Assembly (NCBI RefSeq): GCF_042650605.1 | Contig: NZ_JBHSBN010000029.1 | Coordinates: 1 to 64,000, forward strand | Source of the DNA: Micromonospora_J zhanjiangensis | GTDB taxonomy: Bacteria; Actinomycetota; Actinomycetes; Mycobacteriales; Micromonosporaceae | DNA length: 64,000 nucleotides | Direction: 5' to 3' | Notes under the pieces: generated by a model | Told to the model about the DNA's origin: nothing | The model's input: only the letters and a program-made list of their open reading frames with translations | Databases searched by the model: none | Part shown: piece after piece, positions 31,120 to 39,867 of the stretch | Numbering within the stretch: the first letter of the stretch is position 1 | How the letters are laid out: the number at the start of each line of letters is the position of its first letter | Program-made: the position numbers and the translations under genes

Positions 31120-32184
31120 TCAGCGGGTGGCGGCCAGCTCGGCGGAGAGCAGCTCGGCGATCTGCGCGGTGTTCAGCGCGGCGCCCTTGCGCAGGTTGTC
31201 GCCGGTGACGAAGAGGTCGAGCGCCCGCGGGTCGTCGACCGAGCGCCGGATCCGGCCGACCCAGGACGGATCGGTGCCGACCGCGTCGATCGGCATCGGA
31301 AACTCGCCCGCGGCCGGGTCGTCCACCACGATCACGCCGGGCGCGTTGCGCAGCGCCTCGCGGGCACCCTCGGCGTCCACCTCGGCACCGAACACGGCGT
31401 GCACGGCCACCGAGTGCCCGGTCACCACGGGCACCCGGACGCAGGTGGCGGAGACCTTGAGATCCGGCAGCCCGAGGATCTTGCGCGACTCGTTGCGCAG
31501 CTTCAACTCCTCGGACGACCATCCGGCGTCGCACAGCGAGCCGGTCCACGGCACCACGTTGAGCGCCAGCGGGGCCGGGAACGGGCCGAGGTCGTCACCG
31601 ACCGCCTGCCGTACGTTGCCCGGCCGGGAGCCGAGCACCCGGTCTCCGGCGATCTTGGAGAGCTGGTCGTGCAGGATGTCCACGCCGACCTGACCCACGC
31701 CGGAAACCGCCTGGTACGAGGAGAGCACCAGCTCCCGGAGGCCGTACTCGCGGTGCAGCGGCGCGACCGCGACGATCATCGCGAGCGTCGTGCAGTTGGC
31801 GTTGGCGATGATGCCCTTGGGCCGGTTGCGGACCTGTTCCGGATTGATCTCGGGCACCACCAGCGGCACGTCCCGGTCCATCCGGAAGGCACCGGAATTG
31901 TCGACGGCCACCGCGCCCCGGCTCACCGCGACCGGTGCCCACTCGGCGGAGACCTCGTCGGGTACGTCGAACATCGCCACGTCGACGCCGTCGAACGCCT
32001 CGGGGGTGAGCGCCTGGACGGTCAACTCCTCGCCCCGGCAGCGGACGGTGCGACCGGCCGAGCGGGCGGACGCGATCAGCCGGATCTCGCCCCAGACGTT
32101 CTTGCGGGACGAGAGCAGGTCACACATCACGGTGCCGACGGCTCCGGTCGCCCCGACGACGGCCAGGGTGGGCAGCTCAGCCAC
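31120..32184 (-). CDS. asd: Aspartate-semialdehyde dehydrogenase
   Basis: 354 residues. N-terminal Rossmann motif LAVVGATGAVGTVMCDLL binds NADPH; the catalytic cysteine is in NANCTT, with VDNSGAFRMDRDVPLVVPEIN before it and SSYQAVSGVG after. It reduces aspartyl phosphate to aspartate semialdehyde for lysine, diaminopimelate, threonine and methionine. It follows aspartokinase by six bases, the normal ask-asd operon. Confidence 0.95.
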   Translation of the reverse strand: MAELPTLAVVGATGAVGTVMCDLLSSRKNVWGEIRLIASARSAGRTVRCRGEELTVQALTPEAFDGVDVAMFDVPDEVSAEWAPVAVSRGAVAVDNSGAFRMDRDVPLVVPEINPEQVRNRPKGIIANANCTTLAMIVAVAPLHREYGLRELVLSSYQAVSGVGQVGVDILHDQLSKIAGDRVLGSRPGNVRQAVGDDLGPFPAPLALNVVPWTGSLCDAGWSSEELKLRNESRKILGLPDLKVSATCVRVPVVTGHSVAVHAVFGAEVDAEGAREALRNAPGVIVVDDPAAGEFPMPIDAVGTDPSWVGRIRRSVDDPRALDLFVTGDNLRKGAALNTAQIAELLSAELAATR

Positions 32185-32190
32185 GTCCGG

Positions 32191-33456
32191 TCACCGCCCG
32201 GTGCCGGCGTAGACGACGGCTTCCTCGCTGCCGCCCAGGTCGAACGCCTCGTGGATGGCGCGGACCGCGGCGTCGAGGTCGGTGTCCCGGCACACGACGG
32301 AGACCCGGATCTCCGAGGTGGAGATCATCTCGATGTTCACCCCGGCCTCGCCGAGGGCCGCGAAGAAGCCGGCGGCCACACCCGGGTGCGACCGCATGCC
32401 CGCGCCGATCAGCGACACCTTGCCGACGTGATCGTTGTACAGCAGGCCCTTGAACTTGATCGTCTCCTGGATCTTGCTGAGCGCGGCCATCGCCGCGGTG
32501 CCGTCGTCCTTGGGCAGGGTGAACGAGATGTCGGTCCGACCGGTGCCCTCGGTCGACACGTTCTGCACGATCATGTCGATGTTGATCTCGGCGGCGGCCA
32601 CGGTCTCGAAGATCCGGGCGGCGGCACCCGGTTCGTCCGGCACGGCGACGATCGTGATCTTGGCTTCGCTGCGGTCGTGTGCGACTCCGGTGATGAGTGC
32701 CTGCTCCACGGGAAGTTCCTCCATCGATCCGGCGACCACGGTGCCGGTGTTGTTCGAGTACGACGAGCGGACATGGATCGGCATGCCGAACCGGCGGGCG
32801 TACTCCACGCACCGCAGCATCAGCACCTTGGCCCCGCAGGCCGCCAGCTCCAGCATCTCCTCGTAGGTGATCCGCTTGATGTGCCGCGCGTTCGGCACGA
32901 TCCGGGGGTCGGCGGTGAAGACCCCGTCGACATCGGTGTAGATCTCGCAGACGTCGGCCCGCAACGCGGCCGCCAGCGCCACGGCGGTGGTGTCCGAGCC
33001 ACCCCGTCCCAGGGTGGTGATGTCCTTGGTGTCCTGGGAGACGCCCTGGAACCCGGCGACGATCGCGATCGCGCCCTCGTTCAGCGCGCCGCGCAGCCGG
33101 CCGGGGGTGACGTCGATGATCCGGGCCCGCCCGTGCACCGACGTGGTCAGCACGCCGGCCTGGGAGCCGGTGAACGACCGGGCCTCGTAGCCCAGGTTGT
33201 GGATGGCCATCGCGAGCAGCGCCATCGAGATGCGCTCGCCGGCGGTGAGCAGCATGTCGAGTTCGCGGCCCGGCGGCAACGGGCTGACCTGGTTGGCCAG
33301 GTCGAGCAACTCGTCGGTGGTGTCGCCCATCGCCGACACCACCACGACCACGTCGTCGCCCGACTTACGGGCGGCCACGATCCGCTCGGCCACCCGCTTG
33401 ATCCGCTCCGCGTTGGCGACGGAGGAACCGCCGTACTTCTGCACCACCAGTGCCAC
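32191..33456 (-). CDS. lysC: Aspartate kinase
   Basis: 421 residues, GTG start with GGAGGGGG upstream, matching the usual actinobacterial length. Catalytic domain: VQKYGGSSVANAERI, SAMGDTTDELLDL, FQGVSQDTKDITTLGRGGSDTTA. Two C-terminal ACT domains (about 265-415; ITIVAVPDEPGAAARIFETV and VSLIGAGMRSHPGVAAGFF) carry feedback control by lysine plus threonine. In this lineage an internal start often yields a separate small beta subunit; an internal start was not proven here. Confidence 0.95.
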   Translation of the reverse strand: MALVVQKYGGSSVANAERIKRVAERIVAARKSGDDVVVVVSAMGDTTDELLDLANQVSPLPPGRELDMLLTAGERISMALLAMAIHNLGYEARSFTGSQAGVLTTSVHGRARIIDVTPGRLRGALNEGAIAIVAGFQGVSQDTKDITTLGRGGSDTTAVALAAALRADVCEIYTDVDGVFTADPRIVPNARHIKRITYEEMLELAACGAKVLMLRCVEYARRFGMPIHVRSSYSNNTGTVVAGSMEELPVEQALITGVAHDRSEAKITIVAVPDEPGAAARIFETVAAAEINIDMIVQNVSTEGTGRTDISFTLPKDDGTAAMAALSKIQETIKFKGLLYNDHVGKVSLIGAGMRSHPGVAAGFFAALGEAGVNIEMISTSEIRVSVVCRDTDLDAAVRAIHEAFDLGGSEEAVVYAGTGR

Positions 33457-33728
33457 GACGGCCCAACCCCCTCCGACAACCCCGAGCGTGCCGACGCCGC
33501 CGGTTCGAAAGGGCCGGCGGCGCCGTGCATAGACGTCATCAGGGTACCGGCCGGGCGCGTGACGTGGGACGGACGATCCCACGATCCGGCCGGGACCGCC
33601 GCGACACGCCCGGGCACGCGCATCCGCGTACCCTGCCGGTTCGACCGAATAGTGCGGACAATGGCCGGATGCGGCCGACCGTCACCTTCCTCCCGCCGGC
33701 AACCGTCTCGCGCCGATCCGCGGGACGG

Positions 33729-34502
33729 ATGACGCCGGCCCGCCGACTCGGCCGCGCTGCGCTGCTGGTCGCGGTCCCGGCGCTGCTGGCCGGTTGCACC
33801 GCCGACCCGCCGCCGGCCGACCCGGCACCGCCCGCGCCGACCACGGATCCGGACGGCGCCGCCCGGGACCGGCTCGCCGCCCTCGCGGCCGCCGCACAGG
33901 ACCGCCACCTGGTCGCGCGGTACACGTTCGCCGGCGCCGACCGGCGCGACCGCACGATCTCGGTGACCGAGGCCACCGACGGCGGCTGGCGGGTGGACAT
34001 CCCCGGCGGCGCCCTCGGCGGTACGGCGGACATCGCCCTCGCCGGCACCCGGGATGGCGTCTTCCAGTGCGCGTTGCCGTCGGCCGGGCGGTCCGACCCG
34101 CCGTCCTGCGTACGGGTGGCCGGACCGGACGAGTCGGTACCGGTCGGCATCGACCCGCGGGTGCAGCACCCGTTCACCGACGCCCGTCGGGTGCTCACCG
34201 ACCGGCAGGCACCGCTGTCGGTCTCGGTCGGCCGGCCGCTGCCCGGCGTGCGCGGTTCCTGCTTCGCTGTGGAGTCGACCTCGGCCTCGGTCGACCCGCC
34301 GCTGGACGTGGGCATCTACTGCTACGACCAGGACGGCACGCTGACCGGCGCGCGGCTGACCTTCGGCACGCTGACGCTGGTCGGGACGCCGGCCGCGGCC
34401 CCGGCCTCGGTCGCCCTGCCCGGCCCGGTGGTCTCCGGCGATCCGCTCGGCCCGACCGCACCGACGCCCACCGAGGGCGAAGGCGGTACGGACGGGGGCT
34501 AG
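33729..34502 (+). CDS. Secreted lipoprotein, unknown function
   Basis: 257 residues from ATG 33729, chosen because it gives an ideal lipoprotein signal (MTPARRLGRAALLVAVPALLAGC, lipobox LAGC); an ATG at 33669 is possible. A Pro/Ala-rich linker precedes a beta-rich domain of about 190 residues (LVARYTFAGADRRDRTISVTE, ESTSASVDPPLDVGIYCYDQDG, ARLTFGTLTLVG). Four cysteines besides the lipidated one. Divergent from ask across about 270 bases that hold both promoters. Family not recognised. Confidence 0.7.
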   Translation: MTPARRLGRAALLVAVPALLAGCTADPPPADPAPPAPTTDPDGAARDRLAALAAAAQDRHLVARYTFAGADRRDRTISVTEATDGGWRVDIPGGALGGTADIALAGTRDGVFQCALPSAGRSDPPSCVRVAGPDESVPVGIDPRVQHPFTDARRVLTDRQAPLSVSVGRPLPGVRGSCFAVESTSASVDPPLDVGIYCYDQDGTLTGARLTFGTLTLVGTPAAAPASVALPGPVVSGDPLGPTAPTPTEGEGGTDGG

Positions 34503-34577
34503 CGGCAAAAGGTGTGCGAACGGACACAACGCTTTATTCCCCGCCAATGCTGGCGTCCGTGCGGCACACTCGACCCC

Positions 34578-35123
34578 ATGCCCGAGTTGCATCCGCTACT
34601 GGCGGACCGGTGGAGTCCGCGCGCCTTCGACCCGACCGCGACCGTCACCGACGACGAGTTGGCCTCGCTACTGGAGGCGGCCCGCTGGGCTCCGTCGGCC
34701 GGCGACAGCCAACCGTGGCGATTCGTCGCGGGCCGACGGGATCACGAGACGTACAAGCGGATCCTGGCCAACCTGGCCGACGGCGACCAGCGGTGGGCCG
34801 ACCGGGCCTCGGCGCTGCTGGTCGGCGCCCACCTGACCGCGACCCGGTCCGGCGCCCGGATGCCGTACGCGGCGTACGACCTCGGCCAGTCGGTGGCGCA
34901 CCTCTCGGTGCAGGCCGGCACGCTCGGCTGGTACGTACGACAGGTCACCGAGTTCGACCGGGCCGGTCTGCGCGACGACCTGGACCTGCCGGCACGGGTC
35001 GAACCACGGGTGGTGATCGCGGTCGGGCGCCCCGGCGATCCCCGGTCGCTGCCACCGGACCTGCTCCGCCGGGAGATCCAACTGCGGCGCCGGCAACCGC
35101 TGGCCGACCTGCTGCTGCGCTGA
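34578..35123 (+). CDS. Nitroreductase family protein
   Basis: 181 residues, shorter than most of the family. RWSPRAFDPTATVTDDELASLLEAARWAPSAGDSQPWRF carries the FMN-binding R-S-x-R-x-F...WAPS-x-x-N-x-Q-P-W pattern, with ASP/GDS in place of the usual N. VAHLSVQAGTLGWYVRQV and VIAVGRP complete the fold. NAD(P)H-dependent FMN oxidoreductase, substrate unknown. Confidence 0.88.
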   Translation: MPELHPLLADRWSPRAFDPTATVTDDELASLLEAARWAPSAGDSQPWRFVAGRRDHETYKRILANLADGDQRWADRASALLVGAHLTATRSGARMPYAAYDLGQSVAHLSVQAGTLGWYVRQVTEFDRAGLRDDLDLPARVEPRVVIAVGRPGDPRSLPPDLLRREIQLRRRQPLADLLLR

Positions 35124-35171
35124 GATTCGTCGCGTCCGTGCCGGGCTCGCGTCCCATTCACTGGACCACAC

Positions 35172-35200
35172 TTTCGAGAACCCGATCAGTGACGTAGGGT
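35172..35200 (+). promoter_or_regulatory. Promoter of the leuA attenuator transcript
   Basis: -35-like TTTCGA (35172-35177) and -10 TAGGGT (35195-35200) are 17 bases apart. Transcription would start around 35207, only a few bases before the leader-peptide ATG at 35211, so the leader mRNA is nearly leaderless. Confidence 0.5.
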
Positions 35201-35210
35201 CACCAGAGTC

Positions 35211-35279
35211 ATGTGGCAGGCGCTTCTCCTTCCGTGCCGCGACGGGGCCCCTCGGGCCGGCACCCCGTCGCGGAGTTGA
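35211..35279 (+). CDS. Leucine leader peptide of leuA
   Basis: A 22-residue frame beginning MWQALLLPCRDGAP, with three consecutive leucine codons (CTT CTC CTT), of which CTT is rare in this GC-rich genome. Ribosome stalling there when charged tRNA-Leu is scarce would alter folding of the hairpin that begins inside the same frame. This is the classic arrangement of amino-acid attenuators, and leuA leaders of this kind are known in actinobacteria. Confidence 0.72.
   Translation: MWQALLLPCRDGAPRAGTPSRS
35237..35273 (+). terminator. leuA attenuator hairpin
   Basis: A perfect 11-bp stem, CCGCGACGGGG (35237-35247) with 35263-35273, lies inside the leader peptide gene just after its leucine codons. 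A second perfect hairpin (GGTCGATCG with CGATCGACC, 35303-35321) follows. One may be the terminator and the other part of an alternative fold; a classical U run is lacking, as often in high-GC genomes. The remaining leader to 35433 shows nothing else. Confidence 0.6.
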
Positions 35280-35433
35280 CGCGCGCCGACCTCAGCCACG
35301 CCGGTCGATCGTCGATCGACCCACGAGTCACCACAGTCGCGAAACACCGCAGCGGCGCCGACGCCGTAACCTCAGTCTCGGCAGTGTCGCCGTCTCTCCG
35401 CTGACGTCACATGACCACGGGAGCACAACCGCC

Positions 35434-37194
35434 ATGGCCCAACCAGCCGGCTCAACCGACACCGATACCGATCCGATCGCTCGGCAGCGACCCAGCCGCA
35501 TGCCGTACGGGCGGTACCAGCCCTACCACCACCAGTTCCCGGTCGACCTGCCCGACCGCGGCTGGCCCACCCGCCGCGTCGAGGCTCCCCCGCGCTGGTG
35601 CGCGGTGGACCTGCGGGACGGCAACCAGGCGCTGATCGACCCGATGTCCCCCGAGCGCAAGCGCCGGATGTTCCAACTGCTGGTGCAGATGGGCTACAAG
35701 GAGATCGAGGTCGGCTTCCCGTCGGCCAGCCAGACCGACTTCGACTTCGTCCGGCAGCTCATCGAGCAGGACCTGATCCCGGACGACGTGACCATCCAGG
35801 TACTCACCCAGTGCCGGGAGCACCTGATCGACCGCACCTTCGAGTCGATCCGCGGCGCCGACCGGGCGATCGTGCACTTCTACAACTCGACCTCGATCCT
35901 GCAGCGCCGGGTGGTGTTCGGGCTGGACCGGGCCGGCATCACCGACATCGCCACCCAGGCGGCCCGGCTCTGCCAGAAGTACGCGGACATCCACACCCCG
36001 GACACCGACGTGTTCTACCAGTACTCGCCGGAGTCGTACACCGGCACCGAGCTGGACTACGCGCTGGAGATCTGCGCGGCGGTGATCGAGGTGATCGACC
36101 CGACCCCGGACCGGCCGCTGATCGTCAACCTGCCGGCCACGGTGGAGATGGCCACCCCCAACGTCTACGCCGACTCGATCGAGTGGATGCACCGGAACCT
36201 GCCCCGCCGGGCGTCGACGGTGCTCAGCCTGCACCCGCACAACGACCGCGGCACCGGCGTGGCCGCCGCCGAGCTGGGCCTGCTGGCCGGCGCCGACCGG
36301 ATCGAGGGTTGCCTGTTCGGCAACGGTGAACGCACCGGCAACGTCGACCTGGTCACCCTGGGGCTGAACCTGTTCTCCCAGGGCATCGACCCGCAGATCG
36401 ACTTCTCGAACATCGACGAGATCAAGCGGGCCGTCGAGTACTGCAACCAGCTGCCGGTGCACGAGCGGCACCCGTACGCGGGCGACCTGGTCTTCACCGC
36501 CTTCTCCGGTTCGCACCAGGACGCGATCAACAAGGGCTTCGCCGCGCTGACCGCGGCGGCCGACGCGGCCGGGGTGCCGGTCGACCAGCACCCGTGGGAG
36601 GTGCCCTACCTGCCGATCGACCCGAAGGACCTGGGTCGCACCTACGAGGCGGTCATCCGGGTCAACTCGCAGTCCGGCAAGGGCGGCGTCGCGTACATCA
36701 TGAAGGTCGAGCACCAGCTCGACCTGCCGCGCCGGTTGCAGATCGAGTTCTCCGGCGTGGTCCAGCGGGTCACCGACGCCGACGGCGGCGAGGTCGAGCC
36801 GGACCGGATGTGGCAGATCTTCGCCACCAACTACCTGGTCGACCACCAGGCCGACCCGGTGGTCACGGTGGACCGGTACAGCACCGCCACGGTGGACGGC
36901 AAGGTCGAGATCGAGGCCGACGTCGTCCCGGCCGGCGGTGACCGCCGGTCCCTGACCGCGGTCGGCAACGGCCCGATCGACGCGTACGTCAACGCGCTGC
37001 AGGAGCTGGGCATCCAGGTCCGGGTGCTGGACTACCACGAGCACGCGATGTCCTCCGGCGGCGACGCCCGGGCCGCCGCGTACGTCGAGTGCGAGGTCGA
37101 CGGTCGTACGGTCTGGGGTGTGGGCCTCGACCCGAACATCGTCACCGCCTCGATCCGGGCGGTCACCAGCGCCGTCAACCGCGCCCGCGACTGA
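35434..37194 (+). CDS. leuA: 2-isopropylmalate synthase
   Basis: 586 residues. The catalytic TIM barrel has WCAVDLRDGNQALIDPM (R-D-G-x-Q motif and metal Asp), LSLHPHNDRGTGVAAAELG (H-x-H metal ligands) and GCLFGNGERTGNVDLVTL. The C-terminal 130 residues form the LeuA dimerisation/regulatory domain that binds leucine. The N-terminal PYGRYQPYHHQFPVDLPDR is typical of the long actinobacterial LeuA. It condenses acetyl-CoA with 2-ketoisovalerate, the committed step to leucine. Confidence 0.96.
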   Translation: MAQPAGSTDTDTDPIARQRPSRMPYGRYQPYHHQFPVDLPDRGWPTRRVEAPPRWCAVDLRDGNQALIDPMSPERKRRMFQLLVQMGYKEIEVGFPSASQTDFDFVRQLIEQDLIPDDVTIQVLTQCREHLIDRTFESIRGADRAIVHFYNSTSILQRRVVFGLDRAGITDIATQAARLCQKYADIHTPDTDVFYQYSPESYTGTELDYALEICAAVIEVIDPTPDRPLIVNLPATVEMATPNVYADSIEWMHRNLPRRASTVLSLHPHNDRGTGVAAAELGLLAGADRIEGCLFGNGERTGNVDLVTLGLNLFSQGIDPQIDFSNIDEIKRAVEYCNQLPVHERHPYAGDLVFTAFSGSHQDAINKGFAALTAAADAAGVPVDQHPWEVPYLPIDPKDLGRTYEAVIRVNSQSGKGGVAYIMKVEHQLDLPRRLQIEFSGVVQRVTDADGGEVEPDRMWQIFATNYLVDHQADPVVTVDRYSTATVDGKVEIEADVVPAGGDRRSLTAVGNGPIDAYVNALQELGIQVRVLDYHEHAMSSGGDARAAAYVECEVDGRTVWGVGLDPNIVTASIRAVTSAVNRARD

Positions 37195-37240
37195 GCACCG
37201 GGTCGGGTCCTCCGCCCCGGCGGGGGATCCGACCCGCGGT

Positions 37241-39418
37241 TCAGAGCCGCAGGCCCGGTGCGCTGTGCGCGGCCTGGCCGGAGCGCTGCAGCTTGTGCCA
37301 CCGCAACCGACCACCGGTCACCGCGGTGACCATCGAGTGCAGCAGCACCAGGTACATCACCTGCCGGTAGACCACCTGCTGCAACGGCAGCGCCCACAGC
37401 GGACGCAGTTTCTCCCGGTCCAGCCGGAACGCCACCACCGCCGTGACCACCTGCAGGCCGAACACGGCCAGCCAAACCACCGCCGCCTCGACCCGGTCGA
37501 GGAACAGGAAGCCGTACACCGCGAGCAGGTCCACCAGCGGCGCCAACATCGGCAGCAGCACGGTGAACAGCGCCAGCACCGGCATGCCCCGCCGGCCGAA
37601 CCGGCCCAGCCGACCTGGATCGCGCCACGCCGCACGGTGCTTCCACAGCGCCTGCATGGTGCCGTAACTCCACCGGTACCGCTGGCGCCACAACTGGGAC
37701 ACCCGGGTCGGCGCCTCGGTCCAGGACCGGGCCGTCTCCTCGTACACCACCCGCCAGCCGACCCGGTGGATGGCGATGGTCAGGTCGGTGTCCTCGGCCA
37801 GGGTGTCGTCGCTGACCCCGCCGGCACCCTCCACCGCCTCCCGCCGGTAGGCGCCCAGCGCCCCCGGGATGGTGGGAATGCAGTCGAACGCCTCGTACAA
37901 CCGGCGGTCCAGGTTGAAGCCGATCACGTACTCGATGTGCTGCCAGCGGGCGATCAGGTTGGTCCGGTTGCCCACCTTGACGTTGCCGGCGACCGCGCCC
38001 ACCCGCGGGTCGCGCATCGGCTGCACCAGCCGGCGCAGGGCGTCCGGCTCGACCACGGTGTCCCCGTCCACCATCACCAGCAGGTTGTGCCGGGACAACG
38101 CGACCCCGGTGTTCAGCGCGGCCGTCTTGCCGCCCCAGGGCACCCGGACCACCCGCACGCCGGGCAGCCGTAGCGACTCGACGATGGCGGCGGTGCCGTC
38201 GGTCGAGGCGTCGTCGACCACCACCACCTCGACCTCGGGATGGTCGCTGGCGACCAGCGAGCGGACGGTGGCCTCGATGCCCTCCTTCTCGTTGTGCGCC
38301 GGCACGATCACCGAGATCGGCGCGGTCACCGGCGGACGGTCGGCACGGGCCTCCGCCCGGCGCCGGCGGGCGTGCCGCAGGGCGTACCCGATCAACAGCG
38401 CGGTCCGGACGAACGCGAGCGAGCCGGCGACCAGCAGCAGCATGCCGAGCAGCCACACGGTGCCGTCGGCGGCCCGGACCGCCCAGACCAGCGCGGCCGC
38501 CCGCCACCGGTCCGCCGCGGTCGTCCGGACGACCGGCGCCGTCTCGCCGCGGTTCGCCAGGATCTCCCGGTACGCCTCCGAGACGGTGAGGAACCGGTAG
38601 CCGCGCTCCTTCATCTCCGGGATGAACCGGTCCAGCGCCTGTACGGTCTGCGCCCGGTCCCCGCCGGCGTCGTGCATCAGAACGGTGGCCCCGAGGCCGT
38701 CCCGCGGCGTGGCGTTGCGCACGATCGCGTCGACCCCGGGCCGTTCCCAGTCCCGGCTGTCGGTGTCGCTGAAGACGGAGAGATAACCGAGTTCGGCCGC
38801 CTCCCGGGTCACCCGCCAGGTGCCGTCGCCGATGGCGTCGTTACCGGCGGAGTAGGGCAACCGCAGCAGCCGGGTGTTCCCACCGGTGGCGTAGGTGATC
38901 GCCATCTGGGTCTGGGCGTACTCGATCCGGCGCCGCCAGGCCGGCAGGTTCTCGGTCTGCGGGTGGGTGAACGTGTGCACGCCGACCTCGTTGCCGTCGG
39001 CCGCGAGCCGCCGGGTCAGTTCGACGTTGCGGGCCACCTGGGTGCCCAGCACGAAGAAGGTGGCCCGGACGTCGTGCCGCCGCAGCACCGCCAGGATCTC
39101 CGGCGTCCACCGCGGATCCGGGCCGTCGTCGAAGGTGAGCGCGATGGTCCGGCTGGGCATCGGGTAGGAGTGGACCTCCGCGCCGACGTCCACGATCGGC
39201 CCGCCCTCGACCGCCGCCGCCGGCACCGTCCGCTGGCTCTGCTCCCCCCGTTCCTGGTCCGGTTTGAACTCGGCGCTCACGTACGCCTCGACGAACAGCA
39301 GGTTGACCAGCAGGATCAGCAGCATCGTGCCGATGACGAACCGCTTGCGCGGCAGCCACCGCCGGGCCGGACGGGTGGGTGTCGACGCGGAGCTGGCGCT
39401 GCTCGGGAAGACCGTCAC
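37241..39418 (-). CDS. matB: Fused polysaccharide deacetylase / family 2 glycosyltransferase (MatB-like)
   Basis: 725 residues from the GTG overlapping the upstream stop. After an N-terminal signal-anchor helix (VIGTMLLILLVNLLFVEAY), about 75-265 is a NodB-type deacetylase: TFDDGPDPRW, HTFTHPQTENL (H-x-x-x-H), RLPYS and VLMHDAGGDR. A transmembrane helix leads to a GT2 synthase at about 350-600: VIVPAHNEKEG, VVDDASTDGT, MVDGDTVVE (DxD), LAEDTDLTI and QRYRWSYGTMQ (Q-x-x-R-W). Further C-terminal helices form the export channel. The same fusion, MatB, makes a poly-N-acetylglucosamine-like polymer that aggregates Streptomyces mycelium. Gene name by domain architecture, not proven. Confidence 0.85.
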   Translation of the reverse strand: MTVFPSSASSASTPTRPARRWLPRKRFVIGTMLLILLVNLLFVEAYVSAEFKPDQERGEQSQRTVPAAAVEGGPIVDVGAEVHSYPMPSRTIALTFDDGPDPRWTPEILAVLRRHDVRATFFVLGTQVARNVELTRRLAADGNEVGVHTFTHPQTENLPAWRRRIEYAQTQMAITYATGGNTRLLRLPYSAGNDAIGDGTWRVTREAAELGYLSVFSDTDSRDWERPGVDAIVRNATPRDGLGATVLMHDAGGDRAQTVQALDRFIPEMKERGYRFLTVSEAYREILANRGETAPVVRTTAADRWRAAALVWAVRAADGTVWLLGMLLLVAGSLAFVRTALLIGYALRHARRRRAEARADRPPVTAPISVIVPAHNEKEGIEATVRSLVASDHPEVEVVVVDDASTDGTAAIVESLRLPGVRVVRVPWGGKTAALNTGVALSRHNLLVMVDGDTVVEPDALRRLVQPMRDPRVGAVAGNVKVGNRTNLIARWQHIEYVIGFNLDRRLYEAFDCIPTIPGALGAYRREAVEGAGGVSDDTLAEDTDLTIAIHRVGWRVVYEETARSWTEAPTRVSQLWRQRYRWSYGTMQALWKHRAAWRDPGRLGRFGRRGMPVLALFTVLLPMLAPLVDLLAVYGFLFLDRVEAAVVWLAVFGLQVVTAVVAFRLDREKLRPLWALPLQQVVYRQVMYLVLLHSMVTAVTGGRLRWHKLQRSGQAAHSAPGLRL

Positions 39419-39867
39419 CGACCGTTCCCGAGGTCCAACGCACCGCCGGAGCCGAGCTGGCTCAGCCAGAGCACCCCGATCAGCGCCACGCAGAGCAGCG
39501 CCACCACGATCGCCGCCGCCACCAGCAGCCGATGGCGACGACCGCTGTCGTCCACGAAGACCGGCGCGGTGACCCGCACCGGGTTCAGCACCGAGGTGCG
39601 TTCCATCGCCTCGGGCACCCGGGCCACCGCCAACCGGGCGCCCTCGGCGAAGGCGTGCTTGGGCAGCAGCGTGGTACGGCCCAGGTCGTCGTCCTCGACC
39701 GGGCGCCGCTGCCCGGGAATCTGCCAACTCTGCGTCTGGTCCGGATCGGCCCACGCCACCACGATCTGCGTCCGCTCCAGATCCGCGCGCGACAGGTCCA
39801 CCGTGTCGCCGGCCGTCTCGCCCCCCACGTTCACTTCCCTCTCACCGTTGTGCCCCACGGCCGTCAC
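39415..39867 (-). CDS. Small single-pass membrane protein of the polysaccharide operon
   Basis: 150 residues, GTG start overlapping the chitosanase stop, and its own stop overlaps the MatB-like GTG. A cytoplasmic part of about 105 residues (LERTQIVVAWADPDQTQSWQ, VEDDDLGRTTLLPKHAF) precedes one helix (LLVAAAIVVALLCVALIGVLW) and a short tail. Its place between the two enzymes suggests an accessory role in polymer synthesis or export; similarity to MatA was not tested. Confidence 0.65.
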   Translation of the reverse strand: MTAVGHNGEREVNVGGETAGDTVDLSRADLERTQIVVAWADPDQTQSWQIPGQRRPVEDDDLGRTTLLPKHAFAEGARLAVARVPEAMERTSVLNPVRVTAPVFVDDSGRRHRLLVAAAIVVALLCVALIGVLWLSQLGSGGALDLGNGR

